Source: an uncultured Gammaproteobacteria bacterium (GTDB lineage Bacteria; Pseudomonadota; Gammaproteobacteria; PS1; Pseudothioglobaceae). From it: a stretch of DNA of 6,969 nt. The DNA is taken from contig CAKMYR010000002.1 in NCBI GenBank assembly GCA_929200175.1, positions 1 to 6,969 of the forward strand, read 5' to 3'. A program made the translations under genes and the position numbers. Under the pieces are notes generated by a model. The model saw only the letters and a program-made list of their open reading frames with translations, had not been told where the DNA came from and made no database searches. This document shows positions 1 to 5,950 of this stretch, piece by piece. Each line of letters opens with the position of its first letter. Within the stretch, counting starts at the first letter, position 1.

Positions 1-3
1 ATT

Positions 4-42
4 TTAGCCTACCGCAGGACCAGACCCACAGCCTCCTCCTTA
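4..42. other. GC-rich edge segment, no supported gene
   Basis: This short stretch is much richer in G and C than everything else in the window. Read on the minus strand it begins with TAAGGAGG (42 down to 35), a perfect SD sequence, but no ATG follows before the window edge and the GTG at 29-27 meets a TAG after six codons. One minus frame gives a Gly-rich stretch (GGGCGSGPAVG) flanked by stops on both sides. On the plus strand a frame is open from base 1 to a TAA at 58-60, which could be the tail of a gene lying to the left. None of these readings can be confirmed from the few bases available. Confidence 0.25.
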
Positions 43-66
43 AATAAAAACTCAGTTTAAAAATTG

Positions 67-170
67 TAATTCTTTTTGGTATTTATTAAATTTATTAAAT
101 TTAAAAGTAAAAAAATTTTAATTCTTTTTGGTATTTATTAAATTTATTAAATCTGAGAGTAAAAAATTTT
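67..170. repeat. Two tandem copies of a 52-bp AT-rich repeat
   Basis: Copy 1 is 67-118 and copy 2 is 119-170. The first 34 bases of each copy are identical: TAATTCTTTTTGGTATTT, followed by two runs of the 9-mer TTTATTAAA, which overlaps the end of the quoted part. The last 18 bases differ at a few positions. A degenerate partial copy may precede them near 49-66. The block abuts the stop codon of the large terminase gene and lies in its presumed 3' untranslated region. There is no G+C-rich stem, so it is not a standard intrinsic terminator. Its role is unknown; a protein-binding array or replication slippage are both possible. Confidence 0.85.
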
Positions 171-1764
171 AAACATCAACATCAGTAGAGATAATTTTTC
201 TAATATTTCTAGCCATTCTTATATTTTGTGTAACATAGGCTCTTCCACCTCTAACCATTTGACGTAAAGCATCTGCCCCATGTGAATGATCGTTATGCTC
301 ATGAGTTTCTTTCCACACTGCTCGTCTAGTATCCCATTCTTTTGTATAATTTAAAAAACAATCTATTATATACTGAGCTTGTGGGTCTACATACATATCT
401 TCCATAGCTTGACGAACAATTTCTCTATCATTATTAATATCTTTAGTTCTATCTACTATAATTGTTTTATTATATCCATATTGCCAGAATGCTTCTTCTC
501 TAGTCATATCACTAGTTAAATCTCTAACTTCAGCATCATGCGGTAATACTACTAAATCAATATCATACCCTAATTGTTCTACTAAATCATCCATAACTTC
601 ACAATAATGCTTTATACCAAGCCCAGTATTTTTATAGCAATTTATTATTCTCCATCCATCAGTATATGTTTGAAAAAATATTAGTACAAAAAAGTCATTA
701 CGACCTAAATCTACTGCTACTTGAACTGGCAAATTACTATCATATAGATTAGATATTTCACGTTTGCGAGCCCTTATCAGTCTTATATACAACATAGCAT
801 AATATGTCCCATCTCTATTCTTTAAAAATGCTTCCTCAGCAGTTGCTGGATACTCTTGATATATATCTTGTTCTAATTCCCTACGTTGAGACACCCAAAA
901 ATTCTTTTGTTCTTGTGTTAGTTTAAATCCAACAATTGCCTCTAAATCTATAAAATATTTAATAGCTTCTACATCAGGTTCTTGATATTTAGTTAGATTA
1001 CAATCAGGGTCATCTAACCAAGATAAAAACACAGGCTTAAAATCCTTATCAGTTAGTTCTCCTGCATACGACATTGCTGTGTCCCACATTTGTTTATATG
1101 TATTATCACCTTCAGCTGTAGACTCGATTATTGCAGTGTTACCTGGAGCTATAGCTTGTAATGTCCCAGTTTTTGTTTCCCTAGCACGCTCAGGGTATTT
1201 ATTAGCTATCTTACCAAATTCAGATATGTGTAATCTCTGTAAAGTAGTAGACCTGAAAGAAGTACGTACAAAAATAGACGAACCATTAGTTAGACTAAAT
1301 TCTTTAGTATTGTCTTTTTTAATTTGTATATTTAAGAATTGTTTGATTGATATATCCAATTCATTCCATAACACTTTTGTTCTAATTAGTAGAGTTTCGG
1401 CTTCATCAGTACCTTGAGCCATTAAACCAGAGCTAAAATCTGAATAAAATACACAATCATCAAAAAAAGCAACTAACCACAAAGTTGATATACCTTGTTG
1501 CCTTGACTTTAGTATTATTAAACGAGGATGTCTTAGACTGGCAGAATAAACTTTATGCTGTGCTAAGTTCATATTGAACTTAATTCTTTTGCCTTGTTTA
1601 TTTATTATTGTGTATAGGTTATTTAATCTCCATAATTTGGAAGATAAATAGTTATGGATAAAATCTTTATCAGACTTAGGTTTGCTATACATAATATCCT
1701 CTAATTTACTAATACTAGTATCGCTGTATAAGTCTCTAAATTGTTCTCTACTTATATTTAGCAT
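169..1764 (-). CDS. terL: Phage terminase large subunit (ATPase and nuclease)
   Basis: This is the motor that drives DNA into the empty procapsid and cuts the packaged concatemer, working at the portal with the small subunit. The 531-residue length is normal for the family. The ATPase part shows a Walker A motif KSRQQGIST at residues 86-94, a Walker B-like LHISEFGK at 178-185 with E182 as likely catalytic glutamate, and a coupling-type segment IIESTAEG at 212-219. The RNase H-like nuclease part shows acidic residues in VDLGRND (D352), LPHD (D410) and HNDHSHGADALRQ (D492 and D498), as usual for metal binding in TerL. The start is supported by a one-base TAATG overlap with the small subunit stop and an AGAG a few bases upstream. 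The gene is last in a minus-strand operon, opposite to the head genes. Confidence 0.95.
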   Translation of the reverse strand: MLNISREQFRDLYSDTSISKLEDIMYSKPKSDKDFIHNYLSSKLWRLNNLYTIINKQGKRIKFNMNLAQHKVYSASLRHPRLIILKSRQQGISTLWLVAFFDDCVFYSDFSSGLMAQGTDEAETLLIRTKVLWNELDISIKQFLNIQIKKDNTKEFSLTNGSSIFVRTSFRSTTLQRLHISEFGKIANKYPERARETKTGTLQAIAPGNTAIIESTAEGDNTYKQMWDTAMSYAGELTDKDFKPVFLSWLDDPDCNLTKYQEPDVEAIKYFIDLEAIVGFKLTQEQKNFWVSQRRELEQDIYQEYPATAEEAFLKNRDGTYYAMLYIRLIRARKREISNLYDSNLPVQVAVDLGRNDFFVLIFFQTYTDGWRIINCYKNTGLGIKHYCEVMDDLVEQLGYDIDLVVLPHDAEVRDLTSDMTREEAFWQYGYNKTIIVDRTKDINNDREIVRQAMEDMYVDPQAQYIIDCFLNYTKEWDTRRAVWKETHEHNDHSHGADALRQMVRGGRAYVTQNIRMARNIRKIISTDVDV

Positions 1765-2201
1765 TAATCTCTAAGGACGCCTCTAAAAATTTTAAGTTCA
1801 TTAGATTCAGATGTGTCTGTATCAGATTTACCAAATAATGCTAATTGTACCCCTTTTCCGAAGAAAGAATTTTGTAATTTGCATACAGTATCTGCAGATG
1901 TGTTTAAAGCTTTAGCTATCTCCTCATCTCTATAGCCAACTTTAATTTCATCTGTAATTGCAATAGCTAAATTTACTAATGCAGTCTGTAACTTATCTTG
2001 CGGTGTTGCTTCTGCTTTTAATATTTTAACTGCCTTACCTATTGCTAAACTATTAACTTCTTTAGCTACCATTTCTGTTGGCGATAAATTATCTGCCCAT
2101 TCAGCTACAATAGAACTAGATATACCTAAATGTTCAGCTATTACCTCTATGGGCTCACCATTTTTTAATTTAGCTATTGCTATTGCTTTATCATTATTCA
2201 T
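1764..2201 (-). CDS. terS: Putative terminase small subunit, double HTH
   Basis: This 145-residue protein is likely the DNA-recognition subunit of the packaging terminase. Small subunits normally form rings that bind the packaging start site and stimulate the large subunit. Two helix-turn-helix-like segments are visible: about residues 4-38 (with EVIAEHLGISSSIVAEW) and about residues 90-113 (with DEEIAKALNTSADTVCKL), joined by a helical stretch that may oligomerise. The assignment rests mostly on position directly before terL, with TAATG overlap, plus HTH content and size. Sequence similarity in small terminases is weak, so another DNA-binding protein is possible. Its ATG overlaps the end of the upstream RHH gene by eight bases (ATGAATAA) and has no strong SD, which suggests translational coupling. 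Confidence 0.75.
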   Translation of the reverse strand: MNNDKAIAIAKLKNGEPIEVIAEHLGISSSIVAEWADNLSPTEMVAKEVNSLAIGKAVKILKAEATPQDKLQTALVNLAIAITDEIKVGYRDEEIAKALNTSADTVCKLQNSFFGKGVQLALFGKSDTDTSESNELKIFRGVLRD

Positions 2202-2367
2202 TTTCTAGTTTATCTAAGTAATTTTTAAGAGCTTTTATAATAATAAAACTAAATGTAATTCCTCTTCTACTAGCATGTCTTTTCAATTTAGTTATAGTTT
2301 CAATAGTATTTTTATCGTCTGGCTTATACGAAAAACTTATTACTCTATCAGCATTTAATCTGTCCAT
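2194..2367 (-). CDS. Small ribbon-helix-helix-like DNA-binding protein
   Basis: A 57-residue gene, first in the terminase operon. The start is well supported: AGAGGT lies four bases before the ATG, and the stop overlaps the start of the small terminase gene by eight bases. The protein has a short N-terminal beta-type strand (RVISFSY, residues 8-14), a charged helix (about 18-35, containing KLKRHASRRG) and a second amphipathic helix (about 40-56, SFIIIKALKNYLDKLEN). That order, size and basic charge fit a CopG/Arc-type ribbon-helix-helix fold, which acts as a dimer inserting the paired strands into the DNA major groove. The fold is inferred from pattern only. Its place right beside a divergent promoter with short repeats suggests an autoregulator of packaging and head genes, but a role as a packaging accessory cannot be excluded. 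Confidence 0.7.
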   Translation of the reverse strand: MDRLNADRVISFSYKPDDKNTIETITKLKRHASRRGITFSFIIIKALKNYLDKLENE

Positions 2368-2371
2368 TTGT

Positions 2372-2377
2372 ACCTCT
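2372..2377 (-). promoter_or_regulatory. SD sequence of the RHH gene
   Basis: On the minus strand AGAGGT stands four bases before the ATG of the 57-residue gene. It supports that small gene as really translated and is the only clear SD at the head of the three-gene minus-strand operon. Confidence 0.75.
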
Positions 2378-2383
2378 TTTTAA

Positions 2384-2392
2384 ATTATAACA
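2384..2392 (-). promoter_or_regulatory. Second possible minus-strand extended -10 box
   Basis: The minus strand reads TGTTATAAT here, a perfect extended -10 form, but the -35 position is weak (AATAAT). Transcription from it would begin about base 2377, inside the SD of the RHH gene, leaving almost no leader. It is therefore a weaker candidate than the promoter centred further upstream, or a source of leader-poor transcripts. Confidence 0.3.
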
Positions 2393-2412
2393 CAAGTTTA
2401 AATTTTATTATT

Positions 2413-2437
2413 TTTATTAAATTTATTAAATTTATTA
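2413..2437. repeat. 9-bp tandem repeat TTTATTAAA, 2.8 copies
   Basis: TTTATTAAA occurs at 2413-2421 and 2422-2430, followed by TTTATTA at 2431-2437. Each unit is an interrupted palindrome (TTTA, T, TAAA). The same pair of units occurs at 82-99 and 134-151 inside the 52-bp repeats. The array overlaps the -10 box and probable start point of the minus-strand promoter, so it is placed where a repressor would act. In DNA this AT-rich, some such repeats arise by chance. Confidence 0.7.
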
Positions 2438-2462
2438 TATCATATTTTTATGAATTTGTAAA
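2434..2462 (-). promoter_or_regulatory. Promoter for the terminase operon
   Basis: On the minus strand the order is TTTACA (2462-2457, five of six matches to the sigma-70 -35 consensus), a 17-base spacer, and TATAAT (2439-2434) preceded by TG at the extended -10 position. This is a near-ideal sigma-70 promoter. Transcription would begin about 2427, giving a leader of roughly 60 bases that contains the TTTATTAAA repeats, then the RHH, small terminase and large terminase genes. Confidence 0.75.
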
Positions 2463-2470
2463 CAAAAATA

Positions 2471-2479
2471 TGATATAAT
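2471..2479 (+). promoter_or_regulatory. Extended -10 promoter for the head operon
   Basis: TGATATAAT is a perfect TGnTATAAT extended -10. The -35 position at 17-base spacing (2451-2456, TGAATT) is poor, but extended -10 promoters can work without a good -35. Transcription would start about 2486, leaving a leader of roughly 23 bases before the scaffold gene. All plus-strand virion genes follow with no gap large enough for another obvious promoter. Confidence 0.7.
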
Positions 2480-2497
2480 ATAAATAATTTTAAATAT

Positions 2498-2502
2498 AGG
2501 AG
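2498..2502 (+). promoter_or_regulatory. SD sequence of the scaffold gene
   Basis: AGGAG lies six bases before the ATG at 2509, good spacing and strength. It fixes the start of the first plus-strand gene. Confidence 0.8.
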
Positions 2503-2508
2503 AATATA

Positions 2509-3363
2509 ATGGCTAATCCAAATAACGTTGCTAGTCAGGAAACTAAAGATACTAAAAGTAATCAGGAAGTTACTGAAGATAACAACAAAGAAGATAACAA
2601 AAAAGTTACGGAAGAAAATAACGATAAAGTTATTGAAGATGTTAATAATCAGAAAATTACTGAACCCACTTTTCAAGATAAAGTCTCGACTACAATAAAA
2701 GAAGTAACTAGAGATGAAAACGGTAAACTTAAATTTCCTAAAGATACTCCTACAGAAGTTGTTTTTGCTGCTACTGCAGAACTTCGCAGAAGAGATACTC
2801 AAGCTGAGTATACAAAAGCAAGACAAAAACAAGTAGTTTTAGAAGCTGAGAAACAAGAGTTGCTTAAGCAAGCCAGTAGCAATGCTACAATAGAGCTCAC
2901 AGAAGAACAGATAGAAGAACTTGATGATATGAAGTTTTCCGACCCTGACGGATGGAGACAAAAAATGAACGCTTACGAACAAAAAGCTCGCAATGAACAT
3001 AGTGAGAAAATAAATAAGCAGTTAGAAGAAGTATCAGCTAAAGGAACTAAAATGGCAGAACTTGAAAGAAGAAAACAAGTTCTTAAAGAATTTTTAAGTG
3101 TAAATCCAGGACTCGTAATAAATGATGATATAATCAATAATGATATACCTCCTAGGATTACAAAAAAATTAGAAGATGGCGTAGTAACTTTTGAAGAATT
3201 CTTGTCTAATGTTAGTGATTATATTAAAGCAGGAAAAACTATTGCTACAGAAGACGATATCACTAATCAGCCTAACCTTAGTAAAGCAGGCGGTGGCGAT
3301 ACACCTTCAGAAGATGCTATAAATAATCAGTCTATGAAAACTTATCAGACTGAAGTATATTAA
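2509..3363 (+). CDS. Putative capsid assembly scaffolding protein
   Basis: A 284-residue, highly charged protein placed directly before the major capsid gene, the classic position of the scaffold that templates procapsid assembly and is then lost. Residues 1-55 are low-complexity and rich in Asn, Lys, Glu and Asp, probably disordered. Residues about 85-120 and 150-195 are strongly helical and likely coiled coil (for example LRRRDTQAEYTKARQKQ, and KMAELERRKQ at 181-190). The tail after a Gly-Gly-Gly turn (261-263) ends in a short polar peptide that could contact the coat. No protease motif is seen. The start is set by AGGAG and the promoter just upstream. No specific family can be named from sequence alone, so the call rests on composition, length and neighbours. 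Confidence 0.75.
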   Translation: MANPNNVASQETKDTKSNQEVTEDNNKEDNKKVTEENNDKVIEDVNNQKITEPTFQDKVSTTIKEVTRDENGKLKFPKDTPTEVVFAATAELRRRDTQAEYTKARQKQVVLEAEKQELLKQASSNATIELTEEQIEELDDMKFSDPDGWRQKMNAYEQKARNEHSEKINKQLEEVSAKGTKMAELERRKQVLKEFLSVNPGLVINDDIINNDIPPRITKKLEDGVVTFEEFLSNVSDYIKAGKTIATEDDITNQPNLSKAGGGDTPSEDAINNQSMKTYQTEVY

Positions 3364-3366
3364 TTT

Positions 3367-3372
3367 AGGAGG
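3367..3372 (+). promoter_or_regulatory. Strong SD of the major capsid gene
   Basis: AGGAGG sits five bases before the ATG at 3378 and decides between that start and the internal Met at codon 15. Confidence 0.85.
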
Positions 3373-3377
3373 ATACT

Positions 3378-4481
3378 ATGAAAGTACCTTATAATAGTGA
3401 CTTAAAAAGGAAATCTTGGATGAGAGAAGGATTGTTACAATCTGCTCACAAATCATTCTGGAACCCTTTAACGGGAAACAGTATGGATAGCGTTGTTTAT
3501 CAAGCAAAGAATGGTAATGCTGGTGCTGGACATACTGTTGTATTTGATTTTAACGGTAATTTATCTGGCAAAGCTATCAAAGGTAGAAATACAGCCTTTG
3601 GTAAAGGTGAACAGAAACGCAAGTTCAGTAATTTAATTACTGTTGAGCGTTATAGATTAGTTGTCGATAATGGAGATGAATTTGATGGTGTTGATATTGG
3701 TGACTTATCAATAACTCAACATTCAGACTCTAGAAAAAAACTTGGCGATTTGTTTCAACGTTCTAAAGACCAAATTTTATTTGACTCTGCTCAAGGCTTG
3801 GCTGGACAAAATCCAAGTCATACAATTGATCTGAATACTACTTTTGGTTATAATGAATTGCTAGATATTGAAAAGACGTTGAGAACATCTAATGGTTTTA
3901 GTACAGGCGGAATAAGACGTCCTTTAGAAGCTTATCGTACACAAGATGGTAGACCTTGCTGGTTATTTGTAATGGATGCAGCAATGGCTACAATGCTTCG
4001 TAAGAACGATAATTATCAAAGCTTAGTATTTAATGCAGATGTTAGAGGCGATGGTAACCGTGCAATAAAAGGTATATTTGGAAAAATAGGTCAACTAATG
4101 TTAGTTGAAGCTGAGCAATTCTTTGGAGATACTGATGGAACAGGTACAACAGGCCTTGAAAAGTCTGGAGTTGAGATATCTGGGTTACGTCAGAAAGATG
4201 GTAATGGTATATGGACTGGCCAAGAAGGCTTTAGTTATGCTGCAGATTTGCATTCTAGAGGCTTATTATTGGGTGCTGGAGCTTTGCAAATAGCTTTTGG
4301 TAAACAACCAGATTACAAGCATCAAAAATCTCAAGACTTTAGCATTACATCCGAGTCCGCTTGTGAGTTCTGGATTAACACACAAAAAACGGTGTTAAAA
4401 GCTGAAACAAATGATTATAATCAAGCTAAATTAGCTGACATTGACTACGGTGTAGTTGCTGTTGATGTTAAAGTAGCCTAA
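3378..4481 (+). CDS. Major capsid protein, N4-gp56 type
   Basis: A 367-residue coat protein that should build the icosahedral head. The N-terminal half has the look of the N4-gp56 major capsid family. It has a segment with GRNTAFGKGEQKRKFSN (69-85) followed by the TVERYR strand (88-93), and FDGVDIGDLSI (102-112) leading into a conserved-looking QHSDSRKKLGDLFQRSKDQ helix (114-132). These resemble the extended loop and spine regions of HK97-fold coats of that family. No N-terminal delta domain or protease is evident, in keeping with a separate scaffold. It has a strong SD, lies 14 bases after the scaffold stop, and its own stop codon overlaps the SD of the next gene. The family call is from recognition of these motifs, not from a search. 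Confidence 0.87.
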   Translation: MKVPYNSDLKRKSWMREGLLQSAHKSFWNPLTGNSMDSVVYQAKNGNAGAGHTVVFDFNGNLSGKAIKGRNTAFGKGEQKRKFSNLITVERYRLVVDNGDEFDGVDIGDLSITQHSDSRKKLGDLFQRSKDQILFDSAQGLAGQNPSHTIDLNTTFGYNELLDIEKTLRTSNGFSTGGIRRPLEAYRTQDGRPCWLFVMDAAMATMLRKNDNYQSLVFNADVRGDGNRAIKGIFGKIGQLMLVEAEQFFGDTDGTGTTGLEKSGVEISGLRQKDGNGIWTGQEGFSYAADLHSRGLLLGAGALQIAFGKQPDYKHQKSQDFSITSESACEFWINTQKTVLKAETNDYNQAKLADIDYGVVAVDVKVA

Positions 4482-4487
4482 AGGAGG
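4481..4487 (+). promoter_or_regulatory. SD overlapping the capsid gene stop
   Basis: AAGGAGG begins on the last base of the capsid TAA and lies five bases before the ATG at 4493. It is one of the strongest SD sites in the window, which suggests that the next product is made in amounts close to the coat. Confidence 0.85.
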
Positions 4488-4492
4488 TAATT

Positions 4493-4894
4493 ATGACTGA
4501 TAAAACATATATTAGGGATTTTGCCAATAAGAAAACTGCTTCTATATCTGCTGCTACCGTAAGAGTTAATGACTTTGATGGTACAAATGCTATAGATATC
4601 TTTAACTTACCAGAAAAAGCATTAGTTACTAATACTTATGTGATAACTGAAAGTGCAGGTAACACTGGCTTAACGTTAGATGTTAGCATAGGAGCTACTG
4701 TAATTGTTAATGATGCTGATGTAGATACTACTAATGATTTTACTGAATCAGCAACTAATAATATAACAGGCACTGGCAAAACAGTAAGTGTTAAGCCTTC
4801 AGTTGAAGTGACATCTGGAGAGTTTACAATAATAGTTGAGTATATTGAGTATACTTTAAATACTAATATGTTGACTAATTATAGTAGACAGTAA
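4493..4894 (+). CDS. Putative head decoration protein
   Basis: A 133-residue protein directly after the coat gene. It has no signal peptide, membrane segment or cysteine. It is rich in Thr, Val, Asn and Ile with alternating hydrophobic residues, so a beta-sandwich is likely. An IDIFNLPEKALVTNTYV segment at 33-49 is followed by strands LTLDVSIGATVIV (60-72), and a final strand FTIIVEYIEY sits at 111-120. Small beta proteins after N4-type coats often decorate or cement the head. The strong SD, implying high copy number, fits that role. This is inferred from place and composition. A minor structural or assembly-chaperone role is also possible. Confidence 0.6.
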   Translation: MTDKTYIRDFANKKTASISAATVRVNDFDGTNAIDIFNLPEKALVTNTYVITESAGNTGLTLDVSIGATVIVNDADVDTTNDFTESATNNITGTGKTVSVKPSVEVTSGEFTIIVEYIEYTLNTNMLTNYSRQ

Positions 4895-4897
4895 TAT

Positions 4898-5656
4898 ATG
4901 AAAGCAAGCGAAGTCATTACAAAAGCTAGATATACTTTATCTGATTTAGATAAATCTAGATGGAGTGATGACCGCTTGCTTTCATTACTAAATGATGCTA
5001 TATTAGATGTAGCTTTAACTACTAGGATATATAATTCTAGTAGTTACATAAAATTACAAAAAGATGTAGCAAATTATAACGTAAACGATTTTGCTATTAA
5101 GATAGAAAGAGTAGAATATTTAAATAAACCTTTGAACAAATTATCCTTTAATCAAATGGATAGTTTATATGGTAATAACTGGCAAATAAAAAGGTCAGAT
5201 AATTTAGAGGCAATAGTTTACGATTTAAAACATAGTGGAGAATTTATTCTATACCCTATACCAACATTAGGAGCGAATAGCATTACATCAAATTCTGATT
5301 ATGGTATAATCACTGGATTAAGTTATCAAGATGCTACTTTAGAGATTAGAGATAATTTTGGTGGTATCGCAGAGCCAGATTATGAAAATTATCTTAAACT
5401 ATATTATGTTAAAGCACCAACACAATTAATAAGTTTAGATAATAGTTTAGATAATGTTGTTGATAGAACAATGTTAAGTTCATTAGCTCATTATGTATCT
5501 GGTGCAGCTTTAAGAGATAATATGGATACAAGAAATAGACAAATGGGTAACGAAGAAATTGCTCAGTATCATAATAAAAAAATGATGCAACAAGATAATA
5601 AAATTACTGGTAATGTTAAAAAAGTAAGAGAAACTAATTATAATCCTTTAGGATAA
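4898..5656 (+). CDS. Head-tail adaptor protein, gp6-like
   Basis: A 252-residue protein likely forming the ring that binds below the portal and closes the filled head. The N-terminus shows the usual adaptor pattern: a helix with repeated Ala/Leu, then RWSDDRLLSLLNDA at 21-34 and a further helix, followed by a beta-rich middle (about 48-170). The C-terminal helices, about 183-235, include LAHYVSGAALRDN and end in a basic tail. This order matches phage adaptor proteins found after N4-like coat genes. The ATG is three bases after the preceding TAA and has no good SD, so translation probably depends on coupling to the gene before. A portal gene, its expected partner, is not in the window. Confidence 0.8.
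   Translation: MKASEVITKARYTLSDLDKSRWSDDRLLSLLNDAILDVALTTRIYNSSSYIKLQKDVANYNVNDFAIKIERVEYLNKPLNKLSFNQMDSLYGNNWQIKRSDNLEAIVYDLKHSGEFILYPIPTLGANSITSNSDYGIITGLSYQDATLEIRDNFGGIAEPDYENYLKLYYVKAPTQLISLDNSLDNVVDRTMLSSLAHYVSGAALRDNMDTRNRQMGNEEIAQYHNKKMMQQDNKITGNVKKVRETNYNPLG
5016..5046 (+). repeat. Inverted repeat inside the adaptor gene
   Basis: TAACTACTAG (5016-5025) and CTAGTAGTTA (5037-5046) are perfect reverse complements. In RNA a G-U pair and two A-U pairs extend the stem to 13 pairs around a five-base loop (5029-5033). No U-run follows, so it is not an intrinsic terminator. It may be a chance structure or an mRNA processing or stability element. Confidence 0.6.
5432..5455 (+). repeat. Perfect 12-bp tandem duplication in the adaptor gene
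   Basis: AGTTTAGATAAT occurs twice in tandem with no mismatch, coding for SLDNSLDN in the adaptor. The identical codons suggest a recent in-frame slippage duplication in a surface loop. Confidence 0.85.
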
Positions 5657-5658
5657 TT

Positions 5659-5949
5659 ATGGCTAATAAAATAGATGTAGAAAGAAATAAAGTTGGACTA
5701 GAAGATATAGCTTTTGGTGTAGGAACAGAAACTCAATCAAGAAATGGTAAAGATATTATAGTTACAAAAATAAACGCCAAAAATTTACCTTTTGACGATA
5801 CAAGAAATTTAGAACAAGCTTTAAGAGATGAAAAAGCAGTTGCGTTTGCTAATTTTAATATAAATGATAATGGTGATTTAATCGCTACTTATTCAGAAGA
5901 GGGTATATTTAGTATAAATTCAGAAGGTGAATTTATACTAAATTATTAA
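5659..5949 (+). CDS. Small tail/fibre-associated protein with internal repeat
   Basis: A 96-residue protein with no membrane or signal segment. The middle (residues 23-47), with TQSRNGKDIIVTKINAKNLP, resembles the short linker modules found at the N-termini of phage tail fibres, where the fibre docks to the tail. The C-terminal third consists of two 13-residue repeats of the form FxINxxGxhIxxY (F66-Y78 and F84-Y96), a pattern I associate with small phage tail proteins. A role as fibre adaptor or short fibre is therefore inferred. It starts two bases after the adaptor stop, with GGAT as a weak SD inside that stop region. A separate function cannot be ruled out. Confidence 0.5.
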   Translation: MANKIDVERNKVGLEDIAFGVGTETQSRNGKDIIVTKINAKNLPFDDTRNLEQALRDEKAVAFANFNINDNGDLIATYSEEGIFSINSEGEFILNY

Positions 5950-5950
5950 T

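Larger units (their letters stand above)
2433..2480. repeat. 17-bp perfect inverted repeat spanning divergent promoters
   Basis: The left arm is 2433-2449 and the right arm 2464-2480, exact reverse complements, separated by a 14-base spacer (2450-2463). The core of the right arm is AAAAATATGATATAAT. Each arm contains TGATATAAT reading outwards, so the symmetry places two identical extended -10 boxes back to back, 34 bases apart. The element could be simply two matched promoters, an operator for a dimeric regulator, or both. Confidence 0.85.

Noticed and set aside
10..39. Gly-rich minus-strand peptide GGGCGSGPAVG as the end of a gene
   Set aside because: A TAA in the same frame lies directly before it, so it cannot be the end of a longer minus-strand gene without a frameshift, for which there is no other sign.
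101..170. Intrinsic terminator behind the terminase operon
   Set aside because: Runs of A and T are present but no G+C-containing stem precedes a U-run in the direction of transcription.
1079..1417. Plus-strand open frame of 112 codons
   Set aside because: It lies wholly inside the large terminase gene on the other strand, has no SD and gives no recognisable protein. It is a shadow frame.
2440..2832. Minus-strand open frame of 130 codons rich in Phe and Ile
   Set aside because: It is antisense to the scaffold gene. Its membrane-like composition is only the complement of Lys/Glu/Asn codons, and it would run through the divergent promoter.
4105..4293. Plus-strand open frame of 62 codons
   Set aside because: It sits inside the major capsid gene in another frame, without SD or family resemblance.
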